Source of the DNA: Sympetrum striolatum
Taxonomy: Eukaryota; Arthropoda; Insecta; Odonata; Libellulidae
NCBI GenBank assembly: GCA_947579665.1
Contig: OX388350.1
Location: 85,145,152-85,209,151, forward strand
Length of the DNA stretch: 64,000 bases
Reading direction: 5' to 3'
How positions within the stretch are numbered: the first letter of the stretch is position 1; each line of letters begins with the position of its first letter. The notes under the pieces were generated by a model. The model was not told the DNA's origin and ran no database searches. It saw nothing but the letters and a program-made list of their open reading frames with translations. Of this stretch, positions 39,101-51,279 are shown one piece after another. Made by a program: the position numbers and the translations under genes.

Positions 39101-41728
39101 AGAATGTCAATAATCTTCAGATTACCCCCTCCCAAGGATTGGAATCAATTTCCTTCGCAATGGATGCAGCTTTCTTTGGTCCTAGTTCTCTGAGTAATTT
39201 CCTTTAATTCCAATTGATTGAAGAAGCCGTTACTTGGTGATACTGCGTTATGTAAGAAATTGTGAATCTTTTTCCTTAGTTATTTCCACCATTCCTTATA
39301 GTCGTTGAGCTATGGCTATATTTTTACGGAAATTACATTTAGGAAAACTGCTAAATCAGGCGTAATCCATCTGAGTTGCCCTTACACCCGTAAATGCTGT
39401 TTAATAATTAAAATTTAGCCTTTGTATTTTCCCTTTCCTTTTTTTAATGAGAGGCCAGTTTAGTCCATCAGCGATTACTGAATAAAGCTCTAGAAATACT
39501 GACATCTCGTATTTATTATCTATGATTACTCTTAAATAAGATGGGTAAAGCTTCCTTTCTTGGGAAATATGTCAGGAGAATCTATTACTACTGAATCTTA
39601 ATTCTGGTTTCCAAGCCTCACCTATTCTTCCTTAAAACTTCTTGGTTTAAAGATAAGGAAGACATTTACGATATCTTGAAGGTGCAGAAATTTAAATGTG
39701 TGAATAGCTCGACATTTGTGTTATATTCTTATATGCCTACATGATTATATCCTACCCTATGCCAATAATTTTCGAAGCAAAATAAATTTACATTGATAAT
39801 AAATAATTTCGACTATGATAGGTCTATTGTTAATGGTTTATGAATTTTGGATGCAAATGAACGTTTTAGAAGTAAGTTCACATAAAATCTAATTCAGTAT
39901 GTTAGGAAAATGAAACTTTTTCGAATCTTTGATCTAATTTACATTACCTCTGGCTGAACCATTGAAAACATATTTTTCCGGTCACCCTCTAACCTGCATT
40001 ATTTTGTCTTAAAATGGCTTGAATCGTTTTCTCAATCTTATAAATAGCCAACATCCCAGGATCTCTGCACATCTTTTCTGAGCCTGTTTACCACATTATC
40101 TTCATATTTTTTAGATGTATGCCTTAGAGTTGAAGAGAATAAACATTCTTTTCTTAGTAAGCATAAAATATTCCGTATTCCCATTGTTTATTTTCCTATC
40201 ATCGTCTCCATGAAGTAACCCATTCATATTCCTTCTTCGACGAACTTTTCTTTATATCACCATCCATGACGAAGAATGACATTTTCAGGCAATTCTCTCT
40301 CTCATACAAAACCCTTAAACGATGCCTTGAAAATTAGAGGCATTGAAGACGGAAGTAACCTGTGACCGCTCCATTGAAGACCCTTTCTCTTTCCTCTCTC
40401 ACCCCCACAGGGAAGCTCCCTTTGTTTTCTTGAGAAGGAAGGTATGCATGCTACCGATTAACCGTTATGTAGACAAAAACATTAAAAGCAGACGTAGCAC
40501 CAAAAGGTGGGCTTGCCACAGAGATCCTTAGCAATAGATTTAAATGTATTTTTCATGCATGAGCGTTTACGTGCGAATATTTAGAGTGGAGTTGTAACAG
40601 CCTAAAGTTGTTGGCTCATACCTATTTTCTATGTTGAAACTCTTAATCGTTTTAGTATTTTAAAATTTTTGACGGAGGTTTAAATAAAGGAATTCAATAT
40701 TTACAAGTATATTATGCAATTCTTTTTGCGCTTTGCTCGACTCTGCATGACTAGTCCTTCTGATTTCATTACCCAAAATAAATTCTCGCGCGTAAAATAT
40801 AAAGCTGTTTGTTAAGAGACTACAGGTTAGATAGCAGTGAGTCCAAAATGATCGGAGCCCTCCGCTGGGTATCTTTTAAGAATATAACTATGTAAAGACA
40901 ATAATTATTAGAGATATTCCTTAGCTGTGATTTACATGACGAAATACGCGACGACATGATCCCTATTCTCAACGATCGTTATTTTCACAGCCAGATGGTG
41001 AAAATATTACCGTGATTTAATAGCAAGGACAGATGGTTTATATTGTTATCATCTTACATATATTATAAGGTGTGTAAATATGTAAATTATTTAGATAGTT
41101 GAGTGTTTCACATTCTCTGCAATAAGCCTTATGGAGGCTCGCGGATAGTCAATTTAAATGTATTTCTTACTTAACTATTTTTCACAAAGCTGCAACACCA
41201 TTATTATATTTATAATATACGTTTTTTTCTTATTTTTCCTACTTTCGTTGACCTGATTTACAGTAGTTCATATTCTATTAATTATCGTATCATAATTAAG
41301 AATAATCTTTGTGAAAACGATCATCCTGCGGGCATGTGGAGCATTAACTGAAATAAGCAATTTCATTATAAATCTGCATTGATGGAAAATGTTATGTATT
41401 ATATATGTTAGGACGAACTAAGAGACGCCAAAGTAATTCTTGTCCAATATTTTAAGAAGAAGAGCGAATTACGCTTGAGATTCGAGCCGATTTAACAAAA
41501 TACGAATTTAATTATTTCATAATACAGTACTACTTCTACCGCAGCAAAAGTAATGACTATTAGCGTGTATTTATAAAATATATATCATCACAAAAGCCAT
41601 CAAAACGTGCCAGGCATAAAGAGGAAGACGAAAAGCGTGCTCAAAACAGAGAATCTGAAAGACTCGCCCTTCTCGAGTTATGCTGGTTGTATCTCAGGTG
41701 GTAACTTTTTTATGCTGTTAGCTGTACA
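36181..41728. other. Intronic stretch, no gene seen; one fold-back
   Basis: About 5.5 kb of intron without a recognisable exon. The only structure noted is an imperfect inverted repeat: taactaag...acaaggaaataaa at about 37231-37259 pairs with tttatttccttgtgcttagtta at about 37306-37327, the left arm carrying an 8-bp insertion. Open frames here are short and lack any family resemblance. Confidence 0.45.
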
Positions 41729-41730
41729 TA

Positions 41731-42630
41731 CCGTATTTTACGGCATATAAGATGCACCGGCTTATCAGACGCCCCGTCATTAATTTGGCCACTCACAAGG
41801 AAAAAAAGTTTTAATAGTCCGTGCGAAAGCGCGCTAACACAATAACTTACAATGTCGTTTCTTTTAGTTGTCACGTTTCGTAAAAGCCAAATATTAACAC
41901 AATCATTGAATGCAATTACCAAAGATATTTATTATTAAGAAAATTTAACAAACGGAAGCTATTTCGAGGTTATATATTTCAATAATTGAACAGCAAGCAA
42001 TCAAACAAAATACAAAATAAAGCAGAAACTATATAAAATACAGATTCGGGTAAAACATATTATGTTTATGTTTTTTAGCAGTCATCAATTGATCTTCCTG
42101 CAGTCGCCAAGTACGTATCATTTTTTCGGTAGGTGATGGACCAAAATGCTTTGTGCTGCTGCTTTGTTTCCATGCACTTTAGCGTAATTTAACACTCCTA
42201 GTTTATATTGAATAGTGTAGTTTAATTTCTTATTTCCCGTAGTCATATTTCCGAGAGTATTTTTTTAAACTAATAGTTTTACTCAGCAAGAAGAGGACAA
42301 GCTGTTTTGTTATAATCAGCAGGATTGCGAGATCCAAACCTTAAAATACCGCGATACCGCTGCCAGATCGCGCTAAAATAGTCCAAATCCGCCCAATGTT
42401 CATTTTCAAACTACATGTTGGAAGTTCATAATAAGTAATACCAAAGTGATAATCAGAGTATAACTGATATAATGGAGCCGAAATAGGTAGAATAGACCAT
42501 CTGGGCTAAAAATAGCATTCAGTACTGAAAGTTAACCTGTGGAGGTTGAACCTTCACATATAAGATGCAGGGAAATTTTTCGAGACATAATTTAGGAAAA
42601 AAGGTGCGTCTTATATGCCGTCAAATACAG
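41731..42630 (-). mobile_element. Pogo/Tigger-like DNA transposon, 900 bp, TA duplication
   Basis: The ends are inverted copies of about 28 bp: ccgtattttacggcatataa at the left, and at the right its partner ttatatgccgtcaaatacag, 25 of 28 positions matching. Each end is bordered by TA (41729-41730 and 42631-42632). TA duplication and the atataagacgcacc type of terminus point to the Tc1/mariner superfamily, pogo branch. The remnant transposase start at 42065-42246 confirms the branch and orientation. The catalytic domain is missing or unrecognisable, so this is an internally deleted, inactive copy. Confidence 0.85.
42065..42246 (-). pseudogene. Pogo-like transposase N-terminal helix-turn-helix, broken
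   Basis: From the ATG at 42246 the reverse strand reads MTTGNKKLNYTIQYKLGVLN, then YAKVHGNKAAA. After a frameshift near 42155 it continues KHFGPSPTEKMIRTWRLQED. This is the Psq/CENP-B-like DNA-binding helix-turn-helix at the start of pogo/Tigger transposases (pattern YKLxVIxYAxxHGNRAAARHF...IRxWRxQ). The fragment is about 60 residues against several hundred in a full transposase. No DDE motif follows. Confidence 0.8.
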
Positions 42631-43630
42631 TAGGTGTAAAGTGGCAACGAGAAGCTCAGGTCAGAGAAAATTGGAAAGTACTTGGGGAGGCCTACATCCA
42701 ACATCAGATTGAAAATGGCTGATGATGTAGGGGTAAGTATGGTAGTGAATTTTGTATATTTTGTCTTGTTCTTTCTTTCTCATCTTTTATTTATTACTAT
42801 CGGTAGATTTGCGCAGGTTTTTCACCCCCCCTTCTTTGTGGGTTTTTTCCTGCAGTGGATTTTTTTCTTAAGAATCTCTTAGGTTTTTTACATCCACAAT
42901 TCTTCTAATTGTTTCTCATTCAATTTTCTTTAATTTAATTATTCAATAATTAATGACCATGGGTTAGATTGAAGAAAAGACTTTCAGTCTCTATCACACC
43001 CAAATTAAGATGATTATTATCATTATTATTATTATAGAGGAAAAATGATTTTTTCAGTTACCAATGCTTGAATTTTGGGAAGCACATTACATTCGATGGT
43101 GCGTTATTTTTTAGCAAATATGGTATACCTGAAGGAAACTTTGGATAAAAGAAATACCAAAATGTATGTAATAGATAAGATTAATACAAGTAACAAAAAA
43201 AACACATTCAGGCCATTTGTGAAAACACTGGTTTGAGAGAAATATGAATTTGATATCCATCGAAAATATCTAATAAAAATTATCAATAACATATTTTTTA
43301 ACCTTACCATACAAAGATTGCCTGCAGATATGAAACCAGGGCGGTGCACCAATTAATGATTGTGTAACTAATAATTGACTATAATAGCAATGAATAGCAA
43401 TAGAATATTCTAGTAAAATGTTGCTTTCAAACTTCAAGCATACTGGGAGTAAGTTTCACATTAAAAAGTAGCAGCCAAAATGTTATCCAGACACAAATAT
43501 GTTAAAATATACTTTTATCATTTCTCTTTCTTTTTAGGGTCTATACATAGTAAAAACCCCAAATCAATGACATGTGGATTAGGCTGTAGCTTTTCATCCT
43601 AAGTATAAATATCCAGCTAAGCATCTATAT

Positions 43631-43849
43631 AATGTAAGATTGTAGACTTTTGTAGCATTCAGGTGATCTCTGCTAGGTCATTGGGACTTCTGCCACATTA
43701 TTTCTTTTCACTGGATGAAGTGTCCATTCCAGCAGTCATCTTCAGGTCGAAGGTGTCCTTTGACCCAAAGAGGACTGCTAGAATGCAGTCGAAACTTCAT
43801 CCAGTGAAAACAAACGTGATAGAAAACCCAGCAACCATGCAGAGATAAC
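43631..43849. repeat. Fold-back repeat with possible 10-bp duplication
   Basis: Perfect 17-bp inverted arms (ttttcactggatgaagt at 43705-43721 and its complement at 43794-43810) enclose partly related inner sequence (agcagtc / gactgct). The direct repeat gcatctatat at 43621-43630 and 43850-43859 may be a target duplication. The gaagatgactgctgg...cgaaacttc wording resembles Penelope-like tails present in two opposed copies. Identity is uncertain. Confidence 0.5.
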
Positions 43850-43971
43850 GCATCTATATCTAACAGAGATAGATACAGTACAACTTCCAACATCTCTTTC
43901 GACCTATGGTAAGCTAGTACCAATGGAGTCATTCAATGAACGGGTGAATTTTCACTGCTATGTGTATTTAA

Positions 43972-44502
43972 CCCTCGAGTAATCACATCCCAAATTGTCA
44001 CACCAGTAATCGCGTTGGGTCGAATCAACCCGACATCTTCCAAAGGGGAAAATTGTCTCAAAATGTAACGAATAAATTATTGATTCATTATGTCATATTA
44101 ATGGTTAACCTGGTTATTAAAATAAAATAAAATAAATATTTTTAAATAATTTTAGTATTCTGTAAAAATTCGATATCCCTGACGCCGACGCCCTGACTGA
44201 CGGCTGATGAATTTGGAATATTGCGTATAAAAAGTAAACTGCGTTAAACTTGTATTCAAAAATAAAAGAACATTTAATATATTAATAATAATTATTAATT
44301 ATATGAAATTTATATAATACCTTTAAAAATTAAGACGGAAACAAGGTCAAAAATGCAATATTTTACGTAAAGGTCTTTCATCAAAATTTTTATTCATCAT
44401 CATTTTATTTTACGTAAAGGTCTTTCAAAGGGTAAAAAAGCAATAATAAAAAGATATGGAATTTTAAAATTCACATGGGCCGATTCAACCCAGACTCGAG
44501 GG
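43972..44502. mobile_element. piggyBac-like MITE, 531 bp, TTAA duplication
   Basis: Terminal inverted repeats ccctcgag (43972-43979) and ctcgaggg (44495-44502) are each flanked by TTAA (43968-43971 and 44503-44506), the hallmark of piggyBac elements. Subterminal inverted relatives follow (gggtcgaatcaaccc near 44018, gccgattcaaccca near 44479). Inside there is a short direct duplication of ttttacgtaaaggtctttca (about 44352 and 44410). No transposase frame remains, so it depends on a helper element if still mobile. Confidence 0.82.
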
Positions 44503-44506
44503 TTAA

Positions 44507-46389
44507 AAGGTAAAGTTTCACAATAATCATGAAGAAATCAATATCTGAAGTAGTAGTGAAATGAATTAGTGTAATAATGTTGAGTTAAGGAATGAATCAT
44601 CTATCCTAAATTATCCTTTCCCTTCTTACATGATATATGGTTACTTGTTTCAAGGTAAAGTTCTAAGAAAACTAAACAGTTCTATGAAACTTGCACCAAG
44701 TTTTTAAAAAATGTTTAGTTGATTTAGAACTCTCTCATGGCTTTCCACAATGCCGCCAACTCGTATTGATTGATTGATTGCAACTATAGTAGTAGAAGTA
44801 TCGTTAAAAGTGCTTTGACAGCTCATTTTGCACATAGGCTCCACTTAGCCATCTGGGAGCAACTATAATTATAGTTGTTTCAAATCTTTCTTCTTGTAAT
44901 TATTCTCCATAATAATTCACGAAAAAAGCGGAAAACATCTCAAAATATGCATAACCTGATGAGAAGAAGTATGCACAGGAAGGGGTAAGAAAGTAAATTA
45001 GATGGAATAAGAAACAACAGGGAATAATACTCTATTAGAATATGTGAAAAATGAAAGGAACCGCATACTAAAATTTATTCAAAGAAGAGTGAAGACGCTC
45101 AACAGAAAGCAGCTAGGTAAGCAATAAAGAAAGAAGATAGGGTAAGGTTAGAGATTTTCAATCACATTATATAGCAAGAGAGGTCATAAAGAGAGGTTAA
45201 AGCTAAGGAAGCCAAGAGCATATATTGCTAAGAATGAATGAAGGGGTTAAAGAATAAACTATGTTGCCAGAAGAGGTCTTTGAACTCTAACCAAAAAGCA
45301 AGGACGTAGATATTAGAATTAGTTTTTGTGAATTTGTAAGAGTAATGATTGACAATCTGAAAAAATGATGTTGTCCCAGCAAAGAAACAATATAAACTGC
45401 GACTATATAGCAACCATAATTAGGGGATATCATGGAAGTTCAAGAGAAACCCAAAACATCTCTTTTGGCTGCCACTTGACAAGTGAGGAATGTGATCTCA
45501 CAGTTGAATGAGATGTTCACTACATGATAGAATGCAATAAAGGTAACTTCCTTACCAGTAATTTTTATCATTGTACACATTACTTTGCTGTGCTTTACTT
45601 AGGCCATGCAGATATTACTACACATCAATGGCCAGTTTTTACCATGACAGTGTGGAAAAACCATTGGTGATTCCATGATTACTGACAGACAAAACTGGGG
45701 AAAAAGCTACAATTATAAATAAGATCAATAAAAAGGTTTCCAGAATAAAAAGAGAAAACAAAGAATCTACATACTAACAACAGTTGCCCAATAAGAATCA
45801 CAAAATGTAGAATTAAATACAAACTGTAACAAAACTTTTTGAGCTTAAAAGAAAACAGAGAGCTAACGAGGCATGTATTAAAAAAGTGAAGTAATTGAGT
45901 GACTGTAGACCTGTGGACTACTCGTAACTTTGAGCTAAGAAGTTATATAGAAAAATACACATTAAAAATATTATTGATGGAGAAATAAGATGATAAAGAA
46001 ACCCTAGCCAAATATAGTTGTAAAGAAAGAACAAATAGAGGCGGAGAATTCGTGAAGTAAAAATTCCCAAACAGCAGACTAAATAAGGGCACAAAATTTC
46101 ATTTACAAAGAGCTCTTTAGAAATAAAATATCAAAAAAGAAGAAATATTATACAATATAAATATAATATACCACCACAAAAGGAAAGGAAATAAAACAGG
46201 CAACCACAAAAAGAATAACATAATAAGCTTAATTAAGTAATTGATGGAATAAAACAAAATAAATTAAACAAACCAAAATTTGAAGTTCCAATGACAAACG
46301 AAATTCTAAAAAAGTAGGAAAAATACATACAAAGCAATGGAAAGACTTCAAATGTAATAGTCTTTGATAATCATAATTGAATATCTGCT
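44507..46389. other. Intronic stretch, nothing recognised
   Basis: About 1.9 kb of AT-rich intron without exon-like frames, RNA genes or clear repeats. Confidence 0.4.
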
Positions 46390-46520
46390 AACCTTGGTGG
46401 CAGAGTGGTTAGTATGAATGCTTTCTAGAGCTGAGGTCCCAGGTTCAAGTCCAGGTTTAGGCATACATGTTTGTCTTTCTCATGTGTGTGGGAGTAAATT
46501 ATCAAAACTGATATAAATGG
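46390..46520 (+). mobile_element. tRNA-derived SINE head
   Basis: An RNA polymerase III A box (tggcagagtgg, 46398-46408) and a B box (ggttcaagtcc, 46442-46452) are spaced 33 bp apart, as in tRNA genes. The acceptor stem (accttgg against tttaggc) and the T stem contain mismatches and no good anticodon arm forms. So this is a tRNA-derived SINE or tRNA pseudogene rather than a tRNA. The 3' limit is not clear; no target duplication was identified. Confidence 0.65.
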
Positions 46521-47444
46521 GGGCTCCTGTTTTAGAAATAATAACTTTTAAAATGTGAAAATGAAATACTTAAAGAACAAACCCAGATTTTTATATTTTG
46601 TTACAAAAATCTTCCTCTAACACCATAAATTATCTTTTCCTATGATTCATAGATAAGTATTTATTAATACTAGATTGCATAATTTAAAGTTCTTCTGAAA
46701 TGAGAAACTATAAAAATTATTGATTAAGGTCTATAATGGAAGTAAGAATGAACTTAAAAGGAATTGTTACCTGCTACTGACTTCAGGGTCAATGAATATG
46801 ATAATATAAATTATGGTTATTATAATAAACAAGAGCTATGGTTAATACATTCTATGAAGCTTACCTATTTTTCAAAATATCTGAAAATGAATACATAAGT
46901 ATCTTATATACATATCGTATACATAAAACTATCATCAAAACACAAATGTTATAGCGTTTAAGTTGAATAGAGCAATAGATATGGTAATTAAAATATTATT
47001 GGCTAGCAATCCATGTAAATTAATCTTGGTAACTATGCATGCTGACTGTAATTATCAAAATTATTCTTGATATGATATTGCCAACAAGAAAATTCCCCTA
47101 AAGAGGAACTCTTTCTATTAGCCTCTTTGTGAATCCAATAATTACATCAGATATTCAAAGAATTGAATAAATTGTATTTTAAAAATTATTTGCAAATCGA
47201 GAGCCTTTTATTCATGATTATTCATCACTCTCTAGGTAAGTGCACACACTTCAAAGGTGATAAGACTGTTTTCATGATTAACCATTTGGTTTCACAATTT
47301 GTACCACTGTAACTGAAAATTTTCTTTGCATTTACGATTTTACGAAGCCCCTAGTTTTCAACTAAACTAAATCAAGTCCACTTTCATATTATTAGATCTC
47401 GTAATATAATGCATAGGAAAGATCTACAAGAAAAGCTGAGAATA

Positions 47445-47520
47445 ATGATATAACAATATAATGATATAACAATATAATGATATAACAATATAATGATATA
47501 ACAATATAATGATATAACAA
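47445..47520. repeat. 16-bp minisatellite, 4.75 perfect copies
   Basis: The unit atgatataacaatata is repeated without any mismatch, which indicates recent expansion. It lies in the intron about 105 bp downstream (minus-strand sense) of the donor of zinc-finger exon 2. The open frame through it is an accident of read-through past the donor. Confidence 0.92.
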
Positions 47521-47624
47521 AGAACTAGATACACAAACGGGCAAGTGACACTCTTAAACTTTGACGGACTCAAAATTTTTGAAAAGGGGAATATTCTAAG
47601 AGGAGAATAATGAGATGAAATTAC

Positions 47625-49421
47625 CGAAAATCCTCCAGATGTCCAGATAGTCGTCCCCTCTGGCTTGGGAACAGCATCCTCAACCATACCGGGGTCACTG
47701 TAGTTGCTGCCACTCCCCATTCCCTCTTGACCAGAAAGTTCACCTCTTGGAGGCATCGCCTCATCAGCCCTTATATCTGACACAAGACCCTCTTCCTCTA
47801 GAATCCCCTCTGGAATGGAAATGTCACTGAAACTCCCAGCCACAGGACCTAAACCCTCGAATATTCCCAAGCGTTCCCTCATCTTATCTGTCTGTTCAAT
47901 TAGTCGAGAAGATAATATAATGCTCATGCCATCTATCTGGAAGATATTAACTGGACTAGGAGGTGCAGGTAAGGCATCCTCTGTGTCCCCAGGCGCTGGA
48001 CGCAAACAGACAGCTGTTTCCTTGGGACTTCCTTCCCTGTGACCATCCCCTTGAACTCTCAATCTACATTCCTTTTCTGGTTCCAAGGTGGCATTTTCTC
48101 CTCTTCCCACAACAATAACCTCATCATCCTCAATGGCTGCACTGGATGTGCGCCTCTGAACTTCCGACCCTTCCTCAGTCCCATCCAAAGATATAACTTC
48201 TGCTTCTTGAGTATAACACTTCTGCATTTCTAGACCCACTTCATCCTGAAACTCCTTATCTTTACCAGACTGTTCAACTAAGAGCCTTTCTGATCGATTT
48301 TCAATTTCTTTTGGGTCTTTCAACCTTACCTCCCGACAATCCTTTTCCTGGTTTCTAGCCCCAGCATCAGATGTAACCTGTCGTCTTTCACTTCTCTGAT
48401 TTTCCTCACCTAGGCTCCATTGATTCAATAGAAAGACATCTCCCTCTTGATTGCGCATGTGGCTGCTGCTGATGTTTTTATTTTGATCATCTGGTTCATT
48501 CTCAAAGTATTCCTCACTGTGATAGGGATCATCACCAGCATCCTCTCTATCATCTTCCTCATCTTGTACCACCGCAGTCCCAGCTGGAAACAAGGAAATG
48601 TCCACCCACTCATCTTGTCCTTCAACTTTGGAATATACTTTCTCAGGATTCTGAATTTGGTTAGGAGTTTCAGATCTACAGACTTCTATTCTGGAGGAAT
48701 CTTCTAGAGAGCCATCAACCACAACAAAATCTTCATTCTGTTTCTGCTGACCTTGTTTTCTAGATTTTGTCAACGATGGTCTTTCTGCATGGCCTGAACA
48801 GCTTTCTGTCATTGCTTCAACTATAGGGCTACCTTCGTTGTACACCTGTTCAGGGACAGTAATTTGCTTTGCTTTGAAAGACTTTCCTGCTCCTTTCCTA
48901 GAACCTCCTCTACCATACCCAGCAGACCTTAAAGAAGAAGGTGCAAGTAATGAAGAAGAAGATGAAGGGGTTGGCTGATTCTGATTTCCTTGCATCTGAA
49001 GCTGTTTTGACAAGACAGTGCATGACTTTGCACTTAGTTTCATGCGACTTCTTCCACGGCGCACTGATCGACGGAGGGGATAATTTACTTTACTGGTAGA
49101 TTCTTCTTCATCAGCAAGAGGATCTTTTTCTGATAATGTCTGACTGCATGAAGGGGAAGGAGTGTTTTGTATTTCATTCAAGTCCAGCATAGGATGACTA
49201 GCATCCAGATTTTGCAGCCTCTGTCGGCCATTTGATCTGGTGACTTGTTCTACAGGAATCTCAACTACTTCAGGCTCCTTGTCAGAAGATTCCATGATGG
49301 CACCTTCACTGATGCTTTCATCGTCATTTCTTTCTGTTTGTAGATCTGCATTAACAGATGCAATTGCAGCAGCAACAAGAGGTGAGGCAGTCACGACCTG
49401 CTGCAACACATTTGTTTGGAC
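47625..49421 (-). CDS. C2H2 zinc-finger protein, coding exon 2 (acidic/disordered middle)
   Basis: The exon encodes 599 residues (230-828 of the reconstructed protein), from VQTNVLQQVVTASPLVAAAI to TTIWTSGGFS. The acceptor is tgccttacttgttccag before 49421 and the donor is GTAATT after 47625, both phase 0. No zinc finger lies here. The sequence is rich in Glu, Asp, Ser and Gln (for example EVVEIPVEQ and DEEDDREDAGDD), with a basic patch (RRSVRRGRSRMK, near 49070) and a Gly/Arg patch (GYGRGGSRKGAGK, near 48900) that could be nuclear-localisation or nucleic-acid contacts. The composition suggests a long disordered regulatory region between an N-terminal finger and the C-terminal finger cluster. 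The open frame runs about 200 bp past the donor into a minisatellite; I regard that part as intron. No homologue is recognised. Confidence 0.85.
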
Positions 49422-51279
49422 CTGGAACAAGTAAGGCATCACATTTGTGTACATCTATATATAATAGATATGCTTTGTCAACATGGAAAAAATAATAACT
49501 CAAGTATTTTAGCCAGAAAAATTAAAGAGAATTGAGTCATCATTGAAAAAAAGGAGCATTCAAAACAATTTTTTAACTATTACAGCTTTCACATTGAATG
49601 TGATTGAAGAATGATAATTATTACTACTTCTGGTTTCTTAAGTTACAAAAAATAAATAATTCATTTTAAACAGATTTCCATCTTCTAAACAATTCTATTC
49701 AAAAGCCATAACCTAAATGAATGTATTAAAAACAGTAGTTAAATAGATTTAACCATAAAAATGAACCCCAAAATGTCATGCTATTGACTGAAAGTTAACT
49801 GATAAATAGAAGAGTTTCAAACAATTTTGCCAATAGGTGACACTCATAGCTAATAAAACTTGTTTCTCCAGACTCGCTTCTGAATAAAATTACAAAACTG
49901 GATATGTATGTTATTGTAAGGAAAGAAAATTTGGAACACAGCTGGTAATGAATTACAGGTCTGCGTTCCTCACCTTCTTCACCGTTCAGAGATAACAAGA
50001 AGGCTTGGATTTCACATATTTTAAGAACTCCCAATGCACATTTCAATAGCAATGCTATCACCCTCAGGGGTAATTAAGTACTTTATAAAGAAAAGCTTTT
50101 ACAAAGTTTTATAGTACTAATTTAACTTAGTATTGTAGTAAATCAAATCAAAAATTTTGAGCAAACTATTAGCAACCACATTATTGTTTAAATACACGAC
50201 GATAATATTTAAACATGATATATTGAACTTAAAATACATTAAATTAAACAGTCTTAGACACCTCAAGTGTTTAAAAATTAGATTACAGCACGAAATTGCA
50301 TCTATTTTTATTAAATTCAAAATTTATTACTTTAATTTATACAGCAGCAATTTACAAGTAGGATGATTGCAGTTGAGATAAAAGACAGTAATTTACTCAA
50401 TTGAAAGGGAGAAAAACTTCTGAATTAAAAATGACGAAACTTTACAAACTAAAGCTTTACACAATACCTAAATAATTCACCTAATCATTATAATTATTTT
50501 TCATAGTGCAAATTTGAGCCCAAACATTCAAATGCGAGGAATTTCATGAGCTGTTTGTGAAGGTTAAAAAGGATTAGAGAAAACAGTTTAACTTTGCACA
50601 CTCAAAAAAGAAAAGTATTTGACACAACAATAGCCTTGATTAAATTAAAAAATAGGGAAAAAATAATTTGAAATGTTTAGAATAATGAGTAATTGCTTAC
50701 CCTTGGAATAATTTTTACATTAACTATATATTTCGATATCAGAGAAGAACAATGAAACTCTGTATTAACCAGTTTTTCTTCCTTTTGGCAAGTCTATCAG
50801 TGTATTATCTAAATAAATTATGTGCACAATTGATGGTGAGATGATCTATTAGTAGTGATGTATCACAATTAAGAAAAAACAAAAAAATTTAAGATTGAAA
50901 TTTACTATAGTTTCAATAAAATGTACTTTAATATTTAAAAGAGAGTATAAAATGAAGAACCATTCACTCATTTCACAATTTTTTATCAGAATGTGATACA
51001 TTGACAGCTGAAAATTTCACAGGGTTTTGTGCTACATATCACTTTTGCTTAAAGGTAATTATATGAAAATAACTTCCCTAAGACTCAAATTTATCACAGT
51101 AAAAGGTATACTTGGTTTCTTTAAGAATACCATTTCTAAACAGGTATCATAAGGAAAAATCAACACAAATTCCTTATGAATGGCCTTAAAAAAAGGCCAC
51201 TTAGATTTCTCAAATAAATTCTATCTTTATGATAAACTTGAGGACTATTCTACTGCAAAATATGCAAGGCTCAACTAAC
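49422..51279 (-). other. Intron 1 (coding) of the zinc-finger gene, 1,858 bp
   Basis: Bounded by donor GTTAGT (51279 going down) and the acceptor before 49421, phase 0. The interior is AT-rich with no recognisable element. Confidence 0.7.

Larger units (their letters stand above)
33127..47624 (-). other. Intron 2 of the zinc-finger gene, 14.5 kb
   Basis: Bounded by donor GTAATT (47624 going down) and acceptor CCAG (33130-33127) on the minus strand, both preserving phase 0. It contains at least five transposon insertions listed separately, most not disturbing the splice sites. The Jockey-group fragment starts only about 140 bp from the acceptor and a minisatellite lies about 105 bp from the donor. 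Confidence 0.75.

Noticed and set aside
46390..46465. Functional tRNA gene
   Set aside because: A and B boxes fit, but acceptor and T stems have several mismatches and no anticodon arm is clear; a SINE head is more likely.
47424..47624. Coding extension of zinc-finger exon 2 to the stop at 47424
   Set aside because: A good donor at 47624 fits the next exon in phase, and the extension runs through a minisatellite producing a repetitive YIIILLYHY peptide.
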